64,000 bases of DNA, taken from positions 310,001 through 374,000 of the forward strand of contig CBDFGS010000009.1 of assembly GCA_965247255.1 (NCBI GenBank), in the 5' to 3' direction. Origin of the DNA: CBDFGS01 sp965247255 (GTDB lineage Bacteria > Chloroflexota > Dehalococcoidia > Lucifugimonadales > CAUZJF01). A program made the translations under genes and the position numbers. A model generated the notes under the pieces. The model was not told the DNA's origin. It made no database searches and saw only the letters and a program-made list of their open reading frames with translations. This document shows positions 26,036 through 35,659 of this stretch, piece after piece (position 1 is the first letter of the stretch; each line of letters starts with the position of its first letter).

Positions 26036-27281
26036 CGGTGCTCCCGGCGGCTAGCGCCTCTCGCGGCTTGCCGCCGGCCCGGCCGCTGTGATCGAGCGCG
26101 CGCACGACCCTTTCCAGCGTGAAGGCGAAGCCCAGAGCGGAAACGTCGTCGCCGCCGTGCGCCTTCACAAGGCCGTCGTACCTCCCACCCCCGCCCAAGA
26201 GCAGACTACCGTCTTCAGAGGTGTACGAGAACTCGAAAATTACGCCGGTGTAGTATGAGATGCCTCGCGCCAGGCCGAGGTCGACCGTGGTACCGGGCCC
26301 ACCGGCGTCTTCGCTCCCCAGGAGCTCGAGTAGCTCGCCAAGGCCATCGGTTAGAGAGGTCTGCAAACCGTGGGCCTTTGCGGCCGCTCTCGCAGGCTTG
26401 AGCACCGCGTCCGGGGTACCCGCTATTCCAACAAGATCGCTCGCGAGCTCCAGGGCGCCTCTCAGCCTGCCGGGATCGTCCGCCGCCGTCATCTTACGAA
26501 GCAGACGCTCGACTATCTGCTCGGACGTGCGTCGCCCGATCGGACTGGACACGGCGCCGGCGAGCAGTTCCTGGACGAGGTCCCGCGATTCGTCTTTCCC
26601 CGTGCCGTCAAGGCTCTTGAGGACCGAGGGTCGCTCCCGCTCTCTGAGCAGGCCTACCTCCCTCGCGCGGCTCAACATGTCGTCGATGCTGTCGTGGCCG
26701 TCCTTGAGCGCGGAAGCGTTGCCGATCACAAAATGAATTGCGGCTTCTGATAGACCGTAGCCGTCGAGCAGCCGGCGGATCGTGCCCAGGTCCCCGACTC
26801 GCAGGCTGAAGTCCCGTAGCCCTGCCTCCTGCAGGGTCTGCCGGGCGAGCTTGAGCAGCGCGACGTCCGCCTCGACTCCGCTGTCTCCGATAACCTCAGC
26901 GCCCGCCTGAGTGAATTGGCGATACGAATCTTCCCCGCCCGGCTCGTACCTGAAGACCGGGCCGCCGTACTGTAGGCGTACCGGCAGCGAGGCAGAGCCC
27001 ATCTCCTGGATGAAGTGTCGTATCACCGATGACGTGAACTCCGGCCGGAGGCTGACGCGGCGGCCACCGGGGTCCGTGAAGGTGTACAGGCGGCTCGCGA
27101 TCTCACCACCCGACTTCCTCGCGAATAGCTCCGTCTCCTCCAGCAGCGGCGTGTCGATGAACTCGAATCCGTTGCCTGACAGGTACCCGGAGATCCGCCC
27201 CGCCACGTCCTGGAGGCGGGAATGCTCTTCGCCGGAGACGTCGCGCATCCCCGGTAGCCGATTTACGTGGGTACTAGCCAA
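26013..27281 (-). CDS. hisZ: HisZ-like ATP phosphoribosyltransferase regulatory subunit (HisRS paralogue)
   Basis: The 422-residue product is a class II synthetase-like catalytic core: motif 1 region DTPLLEETELFARKSGG, motif 2 SLRPEFTSSVIRHF and FRYEPGGEDSYRQFTQAGAE, then GLARGISYYTGVIFEF and LLLGGGGRYDGLV before motif 3. No anticodon-binding domain follows; the tail is a short low-complexity stretch. Absence of that domain and position at the head of the his operon point to HisZ rather than a tRNA charging enzyme. A real HisRS outside the window is assumed. The first ATG at 27281 is accepted. Confidence 0.88.
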   Translation of the reverse strand: MASTHVNRLPGMRDVSGEEHSRLQDVAGRISGYLSGNGFEFIDTPLLEETELFARKSGGEIASRLYTFTDPGGRRVSLRPEFTSSVIRHFIQEMGSASLPVRLQYGGPVFRYEPGGEDSYRQFTQAGAEVIGDSGVEADVALLKLARQTLQEAGLRDFSLRVGDLGTIRRLLDGYGLSEAAIHFVIGNASALKDGHDSIDDMLSRAREVGLLRERERPSVLKSLDGTGKDESRDLVQELLAGAVSSPIGRRTSEQIVERLLRKMTAADDPGRLRGALELASDLVGIAGTPDAVLKPARAAAKAHGLQTSLTDGLGELLELLGSEDAGGPGTTVDLGLARGISYYTGVIFEFSYTSEDGSLLLGGGGRYDGLVKAHGGDDVSALGFAFTLERVVRALDHSGRAGGKPREALAAGSTDASPRRP

Positions 27282-27469
27282 TTCCTGCTCCTGTTAGCTT
27301 GGCGTCATTTTACACCAGCGCCTTTCGTAGCTTCAATTCGAGTGCAGAGCGTGCGTCGCCCATTTTTCGCCCTCCCCCCCAAATGCGCGTGCCGGGACTA
27401 TTCTTTCCGCCCCCCGGCCGGATTCAAACAGAACGTAGGCTCGCTGGTGGAATCGATGAATCCAATCTC

Positions 27470-27925
27470 ATGAATGCATGCGTAGGTATGACAAACAAGT
27501 ACCGCGCGGAGGAGCATGTGGTCAATCCTGGTGCAACGGCTTACCGAAGAGAGCTACTCAAGGGGAGTACGGAGACCCTCATTCTGTCTCTCCTGACGAT
27601 CGAGCCAATGTACGGTTACCGTTTGGTCCGAGAGATGGACTCCAGGAGCAGCGGCTACTTCCACCTGCCTGAAGGCACCCTCTATCCCGCATTGCATCGC
27701 CTAGAGCGAGATGGGATGGTAGAGAGTAACTGGTGGGAGAACTATCGCGGCGGCTCAACCCGCAAGTACTACAAGATCACCCCTAATGGACGCGACCGGC
27801 TATCGTCGATGCTGCAAGAGTGGGAACTGTTTACGGGGGCTGTGAACCTCGTAGCACAGCCCGCATCTGTCGCCGCCGCGACTCCTCCCCCAAACGGCCA
27901 CGCCACGGATAAGCTGGCAGTCTAG
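27470..27925 (+). CDS. PadR-family transcriptional regulator
   Basis: The winged-helix PadR domain is clear: LKGSTETLILSLLTIEPMYGYRLVREMDSRS, then the wing region LPEGTLYPALHRLERDGMVESNWWENYRGGSTRKYYKITPNGRDRL. A C-terminal helix and a Pro/Ala-rich tail follow. PadR proteins are usually repressors answering small molecules. Start is uncertain: ATG 27470 (151 residues) or ATG 27488; the open frame further upstream looks non-coding. No target operon is adjacent in the same direction except degV 330 bases on. Confidence 0.88.
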   Translation: MNACVGMTNKYRAEEHVVNPGATAYRRELLKGSTETLILSLLTIEPMYGYRLVREMDSRSSGYFHLPEGTLYPALHRLERDGMVESNWWENYRGGSTRKYYKITPNGRDRLSSMLQEWELFTGAVNLVAQPASVAAATPPPNGHATDKLAV

Positions 27926-28259
27926 CCCCCCGAACGGCCCGCGGCCTGCATCGGTATGCACTGCGTGCGAGCGCGCCACCCGCCCTGACCCAGGCGCCCA
28001 CCACCGTATTGTCATGCTGAGGAGTCCCCGACCCTGGTGGGGACCAGTCGGGTGCGGCAGCTCCCAAGACCTGCGGCCCTCTGGCCCGTGGCAAGCTCAG
28101 GACGGCACGGCGCCTTTTCCCGCTCTCCTCCTCGCAGCATCTCTGTCTCATGACAGACTCGCACCGACCTTCCCGCCGTTCCTGTCCACGATTCGTATTT
28201 AGCCCATGGTACTATTGTCGCCGTCCCGTAGCCGATATCCGTGAACTGGGCGAGTGCCA
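27926..28259. other. Intergenic region with dispersed repeat fragment
   Basis: This gap between padR and degV holds no credible gene. At 28013-28034 it carries GTCATGCTGAGGAGTCCCCG, which is the inverted form of the end of the 150-bp tandem units at 49181-49530. No clear promoter was identified for degV. Confidence 0.55.
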
Positions 28260-29135
28260 ATGGGAAATGCACGTCGGGTTGCAGTGGTCGTCGACAGCGC
28301 CGCTTCCCTACCCTCAGCGCTCTCAACCGACCCGCTCCTCCACGTCGTTCCCATGCAGATCACGATCGGCGATACGACTTACCGTGACGGCGTCGACCTG
28401 ACGCCCACGGAGTACTACCGGCGCCTCCGAGGCATGACCGAGATGCCTACGACCGCCTCGCCGTCGCCCGAGGCCTTCCTGGAGGCGTTTCGCGCTGCGG
28501 AACGCGACGCATCGGCGGTCCTCTGCATGACGGTATCTCCCCGGTTCAGCTCTTCCTACGACTCGGCCCAGACTGCAAAGCGCGCCGCCGAAGAGGAAGG
28601 ACTGAGTGCACGGATCGAGGTGGTCGACACCGAGAGCGCGGCAGGGGGCGAGGGTCTCGTCGCGACCGCAGCACTGCGGGCCGCCCATGACGGAGACACC
28701 ATCGAGGGATGTGCGATGGCCGCCGGAGCTATTGTGAGGGAGGTCAAGCTACTCGCCTTCCTCGACACGCTCTATTACGTCTGGAAGAGCGGCCGCGTGC
28801 CGATGGTGGCCCACGCCGCCACCACCTTGCTCAGGATCAAGCCGCTGTTCGAGCTATCCCGAGGAGAGGTCAGGCAGATGGCCCGGCCGAGGACCATGCG
28901 TCGCGCCATGGAGCGCCTGCTGGACATAGCCCGCTCGCAGGTCGGGGACCGCCCGGTACACGGCGCGGTAATGCATGCAGACGCGCCCGAGTCTGCCGAG
29001 CTTCTGCGCGAACGCGTGGAGTCCGAGTTCCAGTGCGATGAGCTCTTCGTCAGCGAGTTCTCCGCGGTGATGGGCACGCACACCGGACCGGGGCTGCTCG
29101 GGTTCGCCTTCTGGACGGAAACGGACGCGTCGTAG
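28260..29135 (+). CDS. DegV family fatty-acid-binding protein
   Basis: The product is about 291 residues. It has the DegV N-terminal pattern VAVVVDSAASLPSAL, then VVPMQITIGDTTYRDGVDLTPTEYYRRL, PTTASPSPEAF, the Ser-containing VSPRFSSSYDSAQTA, DTLYYVWKSGRVP, and C-terminal VMGTHTGPGLLGFAFW. In Firmicutes the homologues (FakB) present fatty acids to a FakA kinase. No fakA is nearby, so a fatty-acid carrier role is family inference. ATG 28260 is preferred to the GTG six bases upstream. Confidence 0.92.
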   Translation: MGNARRVAVVVDSAASLPSALSTDPLLHVVPMQITIGDTTYRDGVDLTPTEYYRRLRGMTEMPTTASPSPEAFLEAFRAAERDASAVLCMTVSPRFSSSYDSAQTAKRAAEEEGLSARIEVVDTESAAGGEGLVATAALRAAHDGDTIEGCAMAAGAIVREVKLLAFLDTLYYVWKSGRVPMVAHAATTLLRIKPLFELSRGEVRQMARPRTMRRAMERLLDIARSQVGDRPVHGAVMHADAPESAELLRERVESEFQCDELFVSEFSAVMGTHTGPGLLGFAFWTETDAS

Positions 29136-29213
29136 CCTCCCAGAGGTGCTTCGTGGCGAGACCGCCCGGCTTGAATGATGTCTCTGTTTCAGTAGCACGC
29201 CCGTGTAAGCAAC

Positions 29214-29310
29214 GTCATTCCGAGCGGAGCGAGTAATCTAAGGGCACTGGCGGCACCGCAACCCGACGTTCCACCGGCTGGGCTCTTAGACCCTTCGTCC
29301 CAAGCGGCAC
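29214..29310 (+). repeat. MITE-like inverted-repeat element, second copy
   Basis: The left arm GTCATTCCGAGCGGAGCGAG plus TAATCTAAGGG faces a partly complementary right arm CTCTTAGACCCTTCGTCCC about 40 bases later. Arms match the element at 15793-15901; the inner spacer differs. It lies in the degV-29405 gap and carries no gene. Confidence 0.75.
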
Positions 29311-29404
29311 TCGCGGTGTCAGAGCGTGAGAGAGAGGGCTCGCTTCAGGCTGCGATATACTGAGCAGGCTGGCCCTCCACCCCGCCACTCGGGTTATCAC
29401 AGGC

Positions 29405-30796
29405 ATGTCCGACACCCAGAACACCGTCCTTCAGCTCACCGACTCGGTCACCGGCAGGAGATGCGCGCTACGCATTTCCCAGGACGATGCGCAATGGCCG
29501 CTGGAGCGGCTCCTGGACCGATATCTCAAGCGGCCGGCCGTGGATGAGCTCCTCGCAGAGCGCAGGATCACGCGGGACTCCGCCGATGATCTGGCCGACC
29601 TCCAGGACCTGGCGTACCTCTGCTCCGACGACGGGCGCCTGGGCGACATGTTCGCGGGCGTGGAGTTCTGGCAAGACTCCCGTCTGGTGGCCCTCGACCA
29701 GGCGCTCAGTGGCGAGTCTGTCTTGGTGGGAGAAAAGCACGCTACCCTGATCGACGTGGTGATCGACCGGACGAACGTCGGGTACGACCGCAACTGGAAG
29801 GGGTTCAACAGGCGACGATGGGCCAGAAGAGAGAGCACGTACATGGCGTTTGTAAGCGCCGTGTTGGAAGAATCGTACGGGGCCCCTGAGGCGGAGCGGG
29901 TGCTCGGTCTGGACTCGACCGCCGCGAAGCTCGAGCTGGTGGAGGCGCTGGCCAGGAGAATATGGCACAGCGACTTCGAGAACTACTCGCGCTTCACCGG
30001 CCGGAAGCGGACCTACAAGTGGGGGGACGAGACCGTCCTCAACGTCATCGACGGCGGCGGCGGTATCTGCTCGGAGAAGGTGCAGGCGCTGAAGTTTCTG
30101 ACCGACCACTACGGGCTCGAGTCGGAGATCGTCCTGGCCGGCCCGGACGTCCCTGACCCGGTGCCCGAAGATAGGCTCAGGGAGCTCCTCGACACGCTGG
30201 ACTTCAGCTTCTCGAGGCGGTTCATGCGCTACTGGCAGCACACGGCGCTCCTGTACCGGATAGACGGCACGTCGGTCCTGGTCGACGACACGAACGGCAA
30301 CATTCCCTTTCTATTTGCAAAGGGAGGAGACGCCAGGCGAATCCTTGGTTACGGGGACAAACGGAGCATCCCGGTGAAGATGTCCATCTACGAGGAAGAC
30401 TTCTACTATCACAGGGTGCGACAGGACATATCCCAGGACCTGTTCTTCGCCATGGAAGGCTGGATCCCGGACATCGATCTCGTCCAGGTGTTCGATAATG
30501 AGCTAGGGCTTTACGTCTCCAGCGACTTCATGGTGATGCCGGTCGCATTCAGGAGTGAGAAGGAGTTCGAGAGGACCCGCGACGAGTACCTGAAGGCGTG
30601 CGGGGACGCCGGAGTGCCCTGCTCGGTCGAGCCGCAATGGGAGCTAGAATCCGACCTGGCATCTCGATTCGTTGGGCGCTACCCCGACGTGGCGGAGAAG
30701 ATCATGGGATCCCGCGACCGGCTTGTGGAGCGGTCCAACGAGGCCTACGGGCAAGGCCATGAGGCAGGGCTCATGGTTATGGGGCTGCCTGCGTAA
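29405..30796 (+). CDS. Conserved hypothetical protein with a transglutaminase-like Cys-His-Asp pattern
   Basis: I do not recognise the 463-residue protein by family name. It is soluble with no signal peptide. Three segments resemble a transglutaminase/papain-like core in order: GGGGICSEKVQALKFL (candidate Cys), WQHTALLYRIDG (candidate His), and VLVDDTNGNIPF (candidate Asp). After the core come about 140 residues including DFYYHRVRQDIS and a C-terminal helical tail. The spacing and order are right for such a fold, but this is pattern reading. It is monocistronic between degV and the K+ channel gene. Confidence 0.6.
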   Translation: MSDTQNTVLQLTDSVTGRRCALRISQDDAQWPLERLLDRYLKRPAVDELLAERRITRDSADDLADLQDLAYLCSDDGRLGDMFAGVEFWQDSRLVALDQALSGESVLVGEKHATLIDVVIDRTNVGYDRNWKGFNRRRWARRESTYMAFVSAVLEESYGAPEAERVLGLDSTAAKLELVEALARRIWHSDFENYSRFTGRKRTYKWGDETVLNVIDGGGGICSEKVQALKFLTDHYGLESEIVLAGPDVPDPVPEDRLRELLDTLDFSFSRRFMRYWQHTALLYRIDGTSVLVDDTNGNIPFLFAKGGDARRILGYGDKRSIPVKMSIYEEDFYYHRVRQDISQDLFFAMEGWIPDIDLVQVFDNELGLYVSSDFMVMPVAFRSEKEFERTRDEYLKACGDAGVPCSVEPQWELESDLASRFVGRYPDVAEKIMGSRDRLVERSNEAYGQGHEAGLMVMGLPA

Positions 30797-31099
30797 GGCA
30801 GTCTCCTGTCCAAAGAGGTCCTGTGACGAGGAGCTCTGAACTAGGCTGCGGGTAGTGACATCGATCTGGGACTCCTCGTCTTGAGGAGGCTTCCGACGAC
30901 GGAAATGGGCGGGGACCTCGCCACGGCATGCCGACGCAGACGCCGCCACCCCAGGCCGTTCGAGGCTCAGGGCGACAGGCGTGTGCTTGGGGTAGTTTAT
31001 AATAGCCACTACTTTTTCAGGCGCTCGAACGACGGAAGGCCCGTCGTCCGCCGGGCTTCCTTCGCCGGTCGGATCGAGCGCGGGGCCGTAAGCTGATCG
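30797..31099 (+). promoter_or_regulatory. Intergenic region with a perfect -10 box for the K+ channel gene
   Basis: No gene is seen in this 303-bp gap. TATAAT lies at 30998-31003, about 97 bases before the channel ATG. No matching -35 hexamer is evident at 16-18 bases spacing. Confidence 0.4.
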
Positions 31100-32164
31100 A
31101 TGTTCTATTCGCTTTCCCGTTTTCTGCGGCGGATGCGGCAACACAGGGAGATGGGGCTCGCGTTCCTGTTCGGCATACTTGCGTTCAGCGTCGCCGGGAA
31201 CTCGATCACCTTCTACTTATTCGAGCGGGGCACCCAGCGCGAACTGACGATATGGGACAGCTTCTGGTACAGCGTCATCTCGATCACGACCATCGGGTAT
31301 GGGGACTTCTACCCTGCCACCCTGGGCGCGAGGCTTGGAACGGCCTTTTTCGTCATTCTGGTAGGGCTCGCCGCTTTTACAACCGTGATTGGCGTGACGG
31401 TCGAGTGGGTCTCCGATATTCGGCAGAGGGAGCGAAGAGGCATGGGTAAGGTTACATCGAGGGGACATCTGCTGCTGGTGAACTTCCCCAGCGCGTCTCG
31501 AGTACGCCGGATCATCCAGGAGTTCCGCCGGGACGAACACCACCAAGGGAGTGAAATAGTCGTCGTCACCGATCAGACTCAAGAGCTCCCCTTCACGATC
31601 GACAACGTGTCGTTCGTACACGGCTCTCCTCTCGAGCAAGAGACCTTTGAGAGAGCGAACGTCGCCACGGCGAGGCAGGCCATCGTTCTGAGCCCGAGCT
31701 ATGACGACCTCAGGAGCGACAGCCTTGCAGCGTCCATATCGTTTCTGATCGAGCACATGAACCCGGATGCCTCGATTATCGTCGAGTGCCTGGACCCGAA
31801 GCATGAGGTCCTGTTCAATACAACCGAGCGCGTCTCCCTGGTGTACACGCTCCAGATGGGCGCGAACCTGCTGGTGCAGGAGGCGCAAGACCGAGGCGTC
31901 CACCTGCTGACCCAGGCGGTGACGAGCAACCAGATCGAAGGCACACTTGCCAGTACGGCTGTCGAGTCGGCTGTCGAGGGAGCGAAGCCATACTCAGAGG
32001 TGGCGAAGAAGCTCATCGATCACGGCGTCGTTCTGGTCGGCTTTATTCGCGCCGGCTCCGTGATCGTAGGGTTCGTGGACACGCAAATGGCTGAAGGTGA
32101 TTGCCTGGTCTACATCTCCAAGAAGCGCCAGTCATGGGATGAGCTGCGCGCGATTGTCGCCTGA
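31100..32164 (+). CDS. Two-helix K+ channel with RCK/TrkA-N type cytosolic domain
   Basis: The 354-residue product has two membrane helices (FLFGILAFSVAGNSITFYLF and TAFFVILVGLAAFTTVIGV) around a pore loop with the selectivity filter TTIGYGDFYP. The cytosolic half is Rossmann-like and similar to RCK/TrkA-N domains (HLLLVNFPSASRVRRII, IVVVTD, VSFVHGSPLEQETFERANV, AIVLSP). The canonical nucleotide Gly-x-Gly motif is replaced by NFPSAS, so NAD(H) binding may be lost and gating may use other ligands. It would sit in the inner membrane as a tetramer. Confidence 0.93.
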   Translation: MFYSLSRFLRRMRQHREMGLAFLFGILAFSVAGNSITFYLFERGTQRELTIWDSFWYSVISITTIGYGDFYPATLGARLGTAFFVILVGLAAFTTVIGVTVEWVSDIRQRERRGMGKVTSRGHLLLVNFPSASRVRRIIQEFRRDEHHQGSEIVVVTDQTQELPFTIDNVSFVHGSPLEQETFERANVATARQAIVLSPSYDDLRSDSLAASISFLIEHMNPDASIIVECLDPKHEVLFNTTERVSLVYTLQMGANLLVQEAQDRGVHLLTQAVTSNQIEGTLASTAVESAVEGAKPYSEVAKKLIDHGVVLVGFIRAGSVIVGFVDTQMAEGDCLVYISKKRQSWDELRAIVA

Positions 32165-32290
32165 GACAATTCGGCAGGACCCGCGCAGATCCTTCAACGA
32201 GAGGGGCGACCCTCTGGACAATGACCAAGAGGTTCGTCGCGTAGTAGTATCATTGAGCGTATCTCCGGCGTAGTCCGGTCGGGAAGGAAT

Positions 32291-35200
32291 ATGGCGCAGC
32301 GTGAATCGATGTTCGGGACCAGCCCCTACGGTCGCCTGAGCGGGTTGCTCCGGCGGGCCTCCGCGGCAGCCATTGGCATCGCGGGCGTTTCCGCGGACGC
32401 TCAGGCAACGGCGGCGTCTGACGACGTTCGCCGCGTGAGGGGGTACGATTTCTCCGGTCGCTCCGATCAGGGTCTTCGAGACGCACTGGCCCGTCTACGA
32501 ACAACGGCAGAGTCGGTCGGAGACAGGGTGCGTTACGAGGTCTTCGCCCTGGTCGACGAGGCCGTCCGCAGGCGGCTGGGCGCCTGGAGGCTCTTCGACG
32601 CCGAGTTCGACCACTCTACTCTCGTTGATTACCGGCGGCACGCCGCGCGGCTCAAGGAGATCAGCCCTCACAGGTCTCGAATCGGCTACTACACCGATGA
32701 CGCCTTCTTCGAAAGCCGGAGCTTCATCGACAGCCTGGAGGCCCCGCTTACCGAACTCGGTCTAGAGGGGCGGGACCGGACTATTGTCACCGCGATGGTG
32801 CGTGTGTCCGAGGAGTCCGGCCTACGTTACCGTTCCGACATCATGCTGCCGGCCGAGTTCTACGCTGCCCTCGCGGCCACTCCCGCGGCAGAGGCGCTGA
32901 CCTTCCGCGCGACCGACCAGCAGATCATGGCGGCTCGTCACCTTTACGACGGGCGTGTGGTGGAGATGCACGCGGGGGAGGGTAAGACCGTCGCGGCGGC
33001 GTTCCCGGCGGTCTTGCACGCGCTGATGGGGAGGAAGGTCCACGTCGTTACCGCCAACGACTACCTGGCCTCTCGCGACGCGGAATGGCTCGCCCCGGTA
33101 TACGAATCTCTCGGCCTCGAGGTACGCGCGGTCCTGGGGCACATGAGCGATCCCGAGAGGAGACACGCGTATCAAGGAGACGTCGTCTACGGTCCCCTGC
33201 GAGAGCTCGGTTTCGACTTCCTGCGCGACAACCTCCGCTATTCGGAGGAGGAGATCGTCCAGGGACCCCTCGAGGTCGCGATCGTCGATGAGGCAGACCA
33301 GACTCTGATCGACGAGTCGCGCCTCCCGCTGATCATATCGGGCGGCGCCGCGGGCAGCACCCGGGCCGCGCGCAAGATCAGGAAGGCCGTCGAAGCGCTG
33401 GTCCGGGAACAGGCGTTCATCGTGAGGGAGTTGGTAGTGCCTTTGGACCGGGATGGGGCGTCTAAAGCAGAACGACGCGATCTCCTGGCGAAGCTCCTCC
33501 TCGCCGACCCCGAGAACGGTGTGTTGCTCGACCTTGCCGCGAGGAAGCCGCACCTATTCCGCCGCGTACAACAAGCGGCCCACGGCGACGATGATGGTCT
33601 ACCTGAGGATGGACCGGCCGCGGGCCTCTACTACGCAGTCGACCGAGAGCGCGGCTCAGTTGCCACAACCGAGAAGGGCGAAGAGTTCCTGGAGAGGCGC
33701 CTGGGCCGTATCTTCTCGACAAAAGAGCTGGAGCTTCAGGTTGAGCGAGCTGATTCCAGCTACCATCGGCCTCTCGAAGAGCGACGGCGTCACCGCGACA
33801 GGCTTATGAGGAAGCTCTCCAGGCAGTACAATCAGATGAACCTGGTCTTCCAGATGCTCCGGGCGTTCCTGCTGCTCGAGCGGGACGTGGACTATGTCGT
33901 GAGCGAAGGCGAAATCGTGCTCATCGACAAGCTAACGGGCAGGACGCGGCCCGACAACAGGTATCAGCACGGTCTGCACGCCGCGCTTCAGGCCAAGGAG
34001 GGCCTTCAGGTGCGTCCGGAGGGCCAGGCCGTGGCTGAGATATCGGTACAGGGGTTCATCAAGCAGTACGCCCAGTTAAGTGGCATGACGGGCACGGCAC
34101 TGTCGTCGTTCGATGAGTTCCGCCGGGCATACGGGCTCGAGGTCGTGGCCGTGCCTGATGCCCAGCCCTCCAGGAGGTCGGACCTCCCTACCCGGCTCTA
34201 CTCGACCACCGAGGACAAGCTGCAGGCCATCGTCGAGCAGGTGCTATTCTGGCGTACGGTCGGCCGACCGCTGATGATCGCGGCCCTGACGGTACGACAA
34301 GCCGACGAGATATCGCAGCTTCTCCACACGGCCGGGGTGGGGCATCGCCGTCTCGACGCCGCCAATAGCGCCGACGAGGCCGACGTCGTGAGGCTGGCCG
34401 GCGAGTTCGGAGCGGTCACAGTCGCCACCAATATGGCCGGTCGTGGGACGGACATCGTCCTCAACCCTGGGCTCGACGACCGTATCCTCGGGCGATACGT
34501 CGGTCTGGTAGAAGAGCTGCTCTCCCATGATAGCGCTAGAGTGGTGATAGCGTGCCCGACCGACGAAGAGGCAAAACTCCTGGTGCGCGCTTTGCGAGAC
34601 GAGACCGGACTTGTGGTCGAGCCGGGGGTGGGTAGCAAAGCGGCGCGCGTTACCGCGACAAAAGACACAGCAACCCGGCACGGCGAGACTGCGCACCTGG
34701 AGTTCGGGCTCGGGGTCCTTGTAATCGGGACCGAGATGAACGAGTCGTTGCGCATCGACTCCCAGCTGAGAGGCCGCTCCGGAAGGCAGGGCGGGTTCGG
34801 CGCCTCCAAGTTCATGCTGTCGCTTCAGGACCGCCACCTGGTGCAGGGGCACAGCGGCAACTTCCACAGGGTGTCCGACGGCGGCGGGGAAGACGGCAAG
34901 ATAAACCCGTTCCTCGAGGGAGCGCGCACGGAAAAGCAGCTCAGGGCGGTCCAGGAAGCAACGGAACTGGACGATGAGATGATACGCGGCCTGACGTGGG
35001 ACTACAGCCACGCAGTTGAGTGGCAGAGCATGTCGTACTACCGCGCCCGCCGCAAACTGATGGCGAAGACCTCCTTCCAAGCCGAATGCGTCCGTTTCAT
35101 GCGCCGGCGTGCGGCGCGGTTGGTAGACGAGTACCTGCCGCTGGCAATGATCGGCGACTACGCCGCCCAGTTCGACCGGCTCGCCGAGGAGGTCGCCTTG

Positions 35201-35608
35201 GACTACGGCGCAGACTGCGAGCCGATGTGGGGGCTGGGTATCGATACGCTCAAACGTGAGCTGGCACATGCGATGGTTGGGAGGCTTCAGGAAAAGCGCG
35301 CCCGCTTCGACGAGGCCCGGTTCGACAGGATCGCGAAGCTGGTCTTTCTTCAGACAGCGGACGAGCTGTGGGCGGAACACCTGTCGCGTCTTGGAGACCT
35401 GATGGTGAGCGCTCGGCTAGGCGCCCACGAGCACCGCACCGCGGTGGCCGGGTACGTATTCCTGACCTCGGAAGAAGGCGGAAGGTTCATGGAGCAGGTG
35501 ATCGACAACTTCCTTCCACGGCTCATGAGCTTCGCGGAGCGCCGTTCGCAGCCGTTGGCCGAAACCGACGGCGCCTTGACGCATGAGCTGCAGGAGATCT
35601 TGATATAG
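32291..35608 (+). CDS. Divergent SecA-type ATPase (accessory SecA paralogue)
   Basis: The 1105-residue product keeps the SecA motor: Walker A MHAGEGKT (residues 226-233), TANDYLASRDAEW, a literal DEAD box in VDEADQTLIDESRLPL (D333), SGMTGTA in the cross-linking region, MAGRGTDIVL at 715 and RGRSGRQGG at 827. It differs from housekeeping SecA (about 800-950 residues). The N-terminus is longer, there are inserts in the motor (around residues 380-440 and 740-800), the usual ARTPLI after the DEAD box is ESRLPL, and no Cys-rich zinc tail is present. GGAAGGA lies just before the ATG. It is probably an accessory export ATPase, and its client may be the lipoprotein downstream. A housekeeping secA elsewhere is assumed. 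Confidence 0.88.
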   Translation: MAQRESMFGTSPYGRLSGLLRRASAAAIGIAGVSADAQATAASDDVRRVRGYDFSGRSDQGLRDALARLRTTAESVGDRVRYEVFALVDEAVRRRLGAWRLFDAEFDHSTLVDYRRHAARLKEISPHRSRIGYYTDDAFFESRSFIDSLEAPLTELGLEGRDRTIVTAMVRVSEESGLRYRSDIMLPAEFYAALAATPAAEALTFRATDQQIMAARHLYDGRVVEMHAGEGKTVAAAFPAVLHALMGRKVHVVTANDYLASRDAEWLAPVYESLGLEVRAVLGHMSDPERRHAYQGDVVYGPLRELGFDFLRDNLRYSEEEIVQGPLEVAIVDEADQTLIDESRLPLIISGGAAGSTRAARKIRKAVEALVREQAFIVRELVVPLDRDGASKAERRDLLAKLLLADPENGVLLDLAARKPHLFRRVQQAAHGDDDGLPEDGPAAGLYYAVDRERGSVATTEKGEEFLERRLGRIFSTKELELQVERADSSYHRPLEERRRHRDRLMRKLSRQYNQMNLVFQMLRAFLLLERDVDYVVSEGEIVLIDKLTGRTRPDNRYQHGLHAALQAKEGLQVRPEGQAVAEISVQGFIKQYAQLSGMTGTALSSFDEFRRAYGLEVVAVPDAQPSRRSDLPTRLYSTTEDKLQAIVEQVLFWRTVGRPLMIAALTVRQADEISQLLHTAGVGHRRLDAANSADEADVVRLAGEFGAVTVATNMAGRGTDIVLNPGLDDRILGRYVGLVEELLSHDSARVVIACPTDEEAKLLVRALRDETGLVVEPGVGSKAARVTATKDTATRHGETAHLEFGLGVLVIGTEMNESLRIDSQLRGRSGRQGGFGASKFMLSLQDRHLVQGHSGNFHRVSDGGGEDGKINPFLEGARTEKQLRAVQEATELDDEMIRGLTWDYSHAVEWQSMSYYRARRKLMAKTSFQAECVRFMRRRAARLVDEYLPLAMIGDYAAQFDRLAEEVALDYGADCEPMWGLGIDTLKRELAHAMVGRLQEKRARFDEARFDRIAKLVFLQTADELWAEHLSRLGDLMVSARLGAHEHRTAVAGYVFLTSEEGGRFMEQVIDNFLPRLMSFAERRSQPLAETDGALTHELQEILI

Positions 35609-35659
35609 GCCGCACCATGCGGCCAGGAACACCATTCTTTTAGTAAGGAGATGGTCAGG

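Noticed and set aside
32291..35608. Housekeeping SecA
   Set aside because: Length, missing zinc tail, motor inserts and altered post-DEAD sequence are unlike the essential SecA; called an accessory paralogue.
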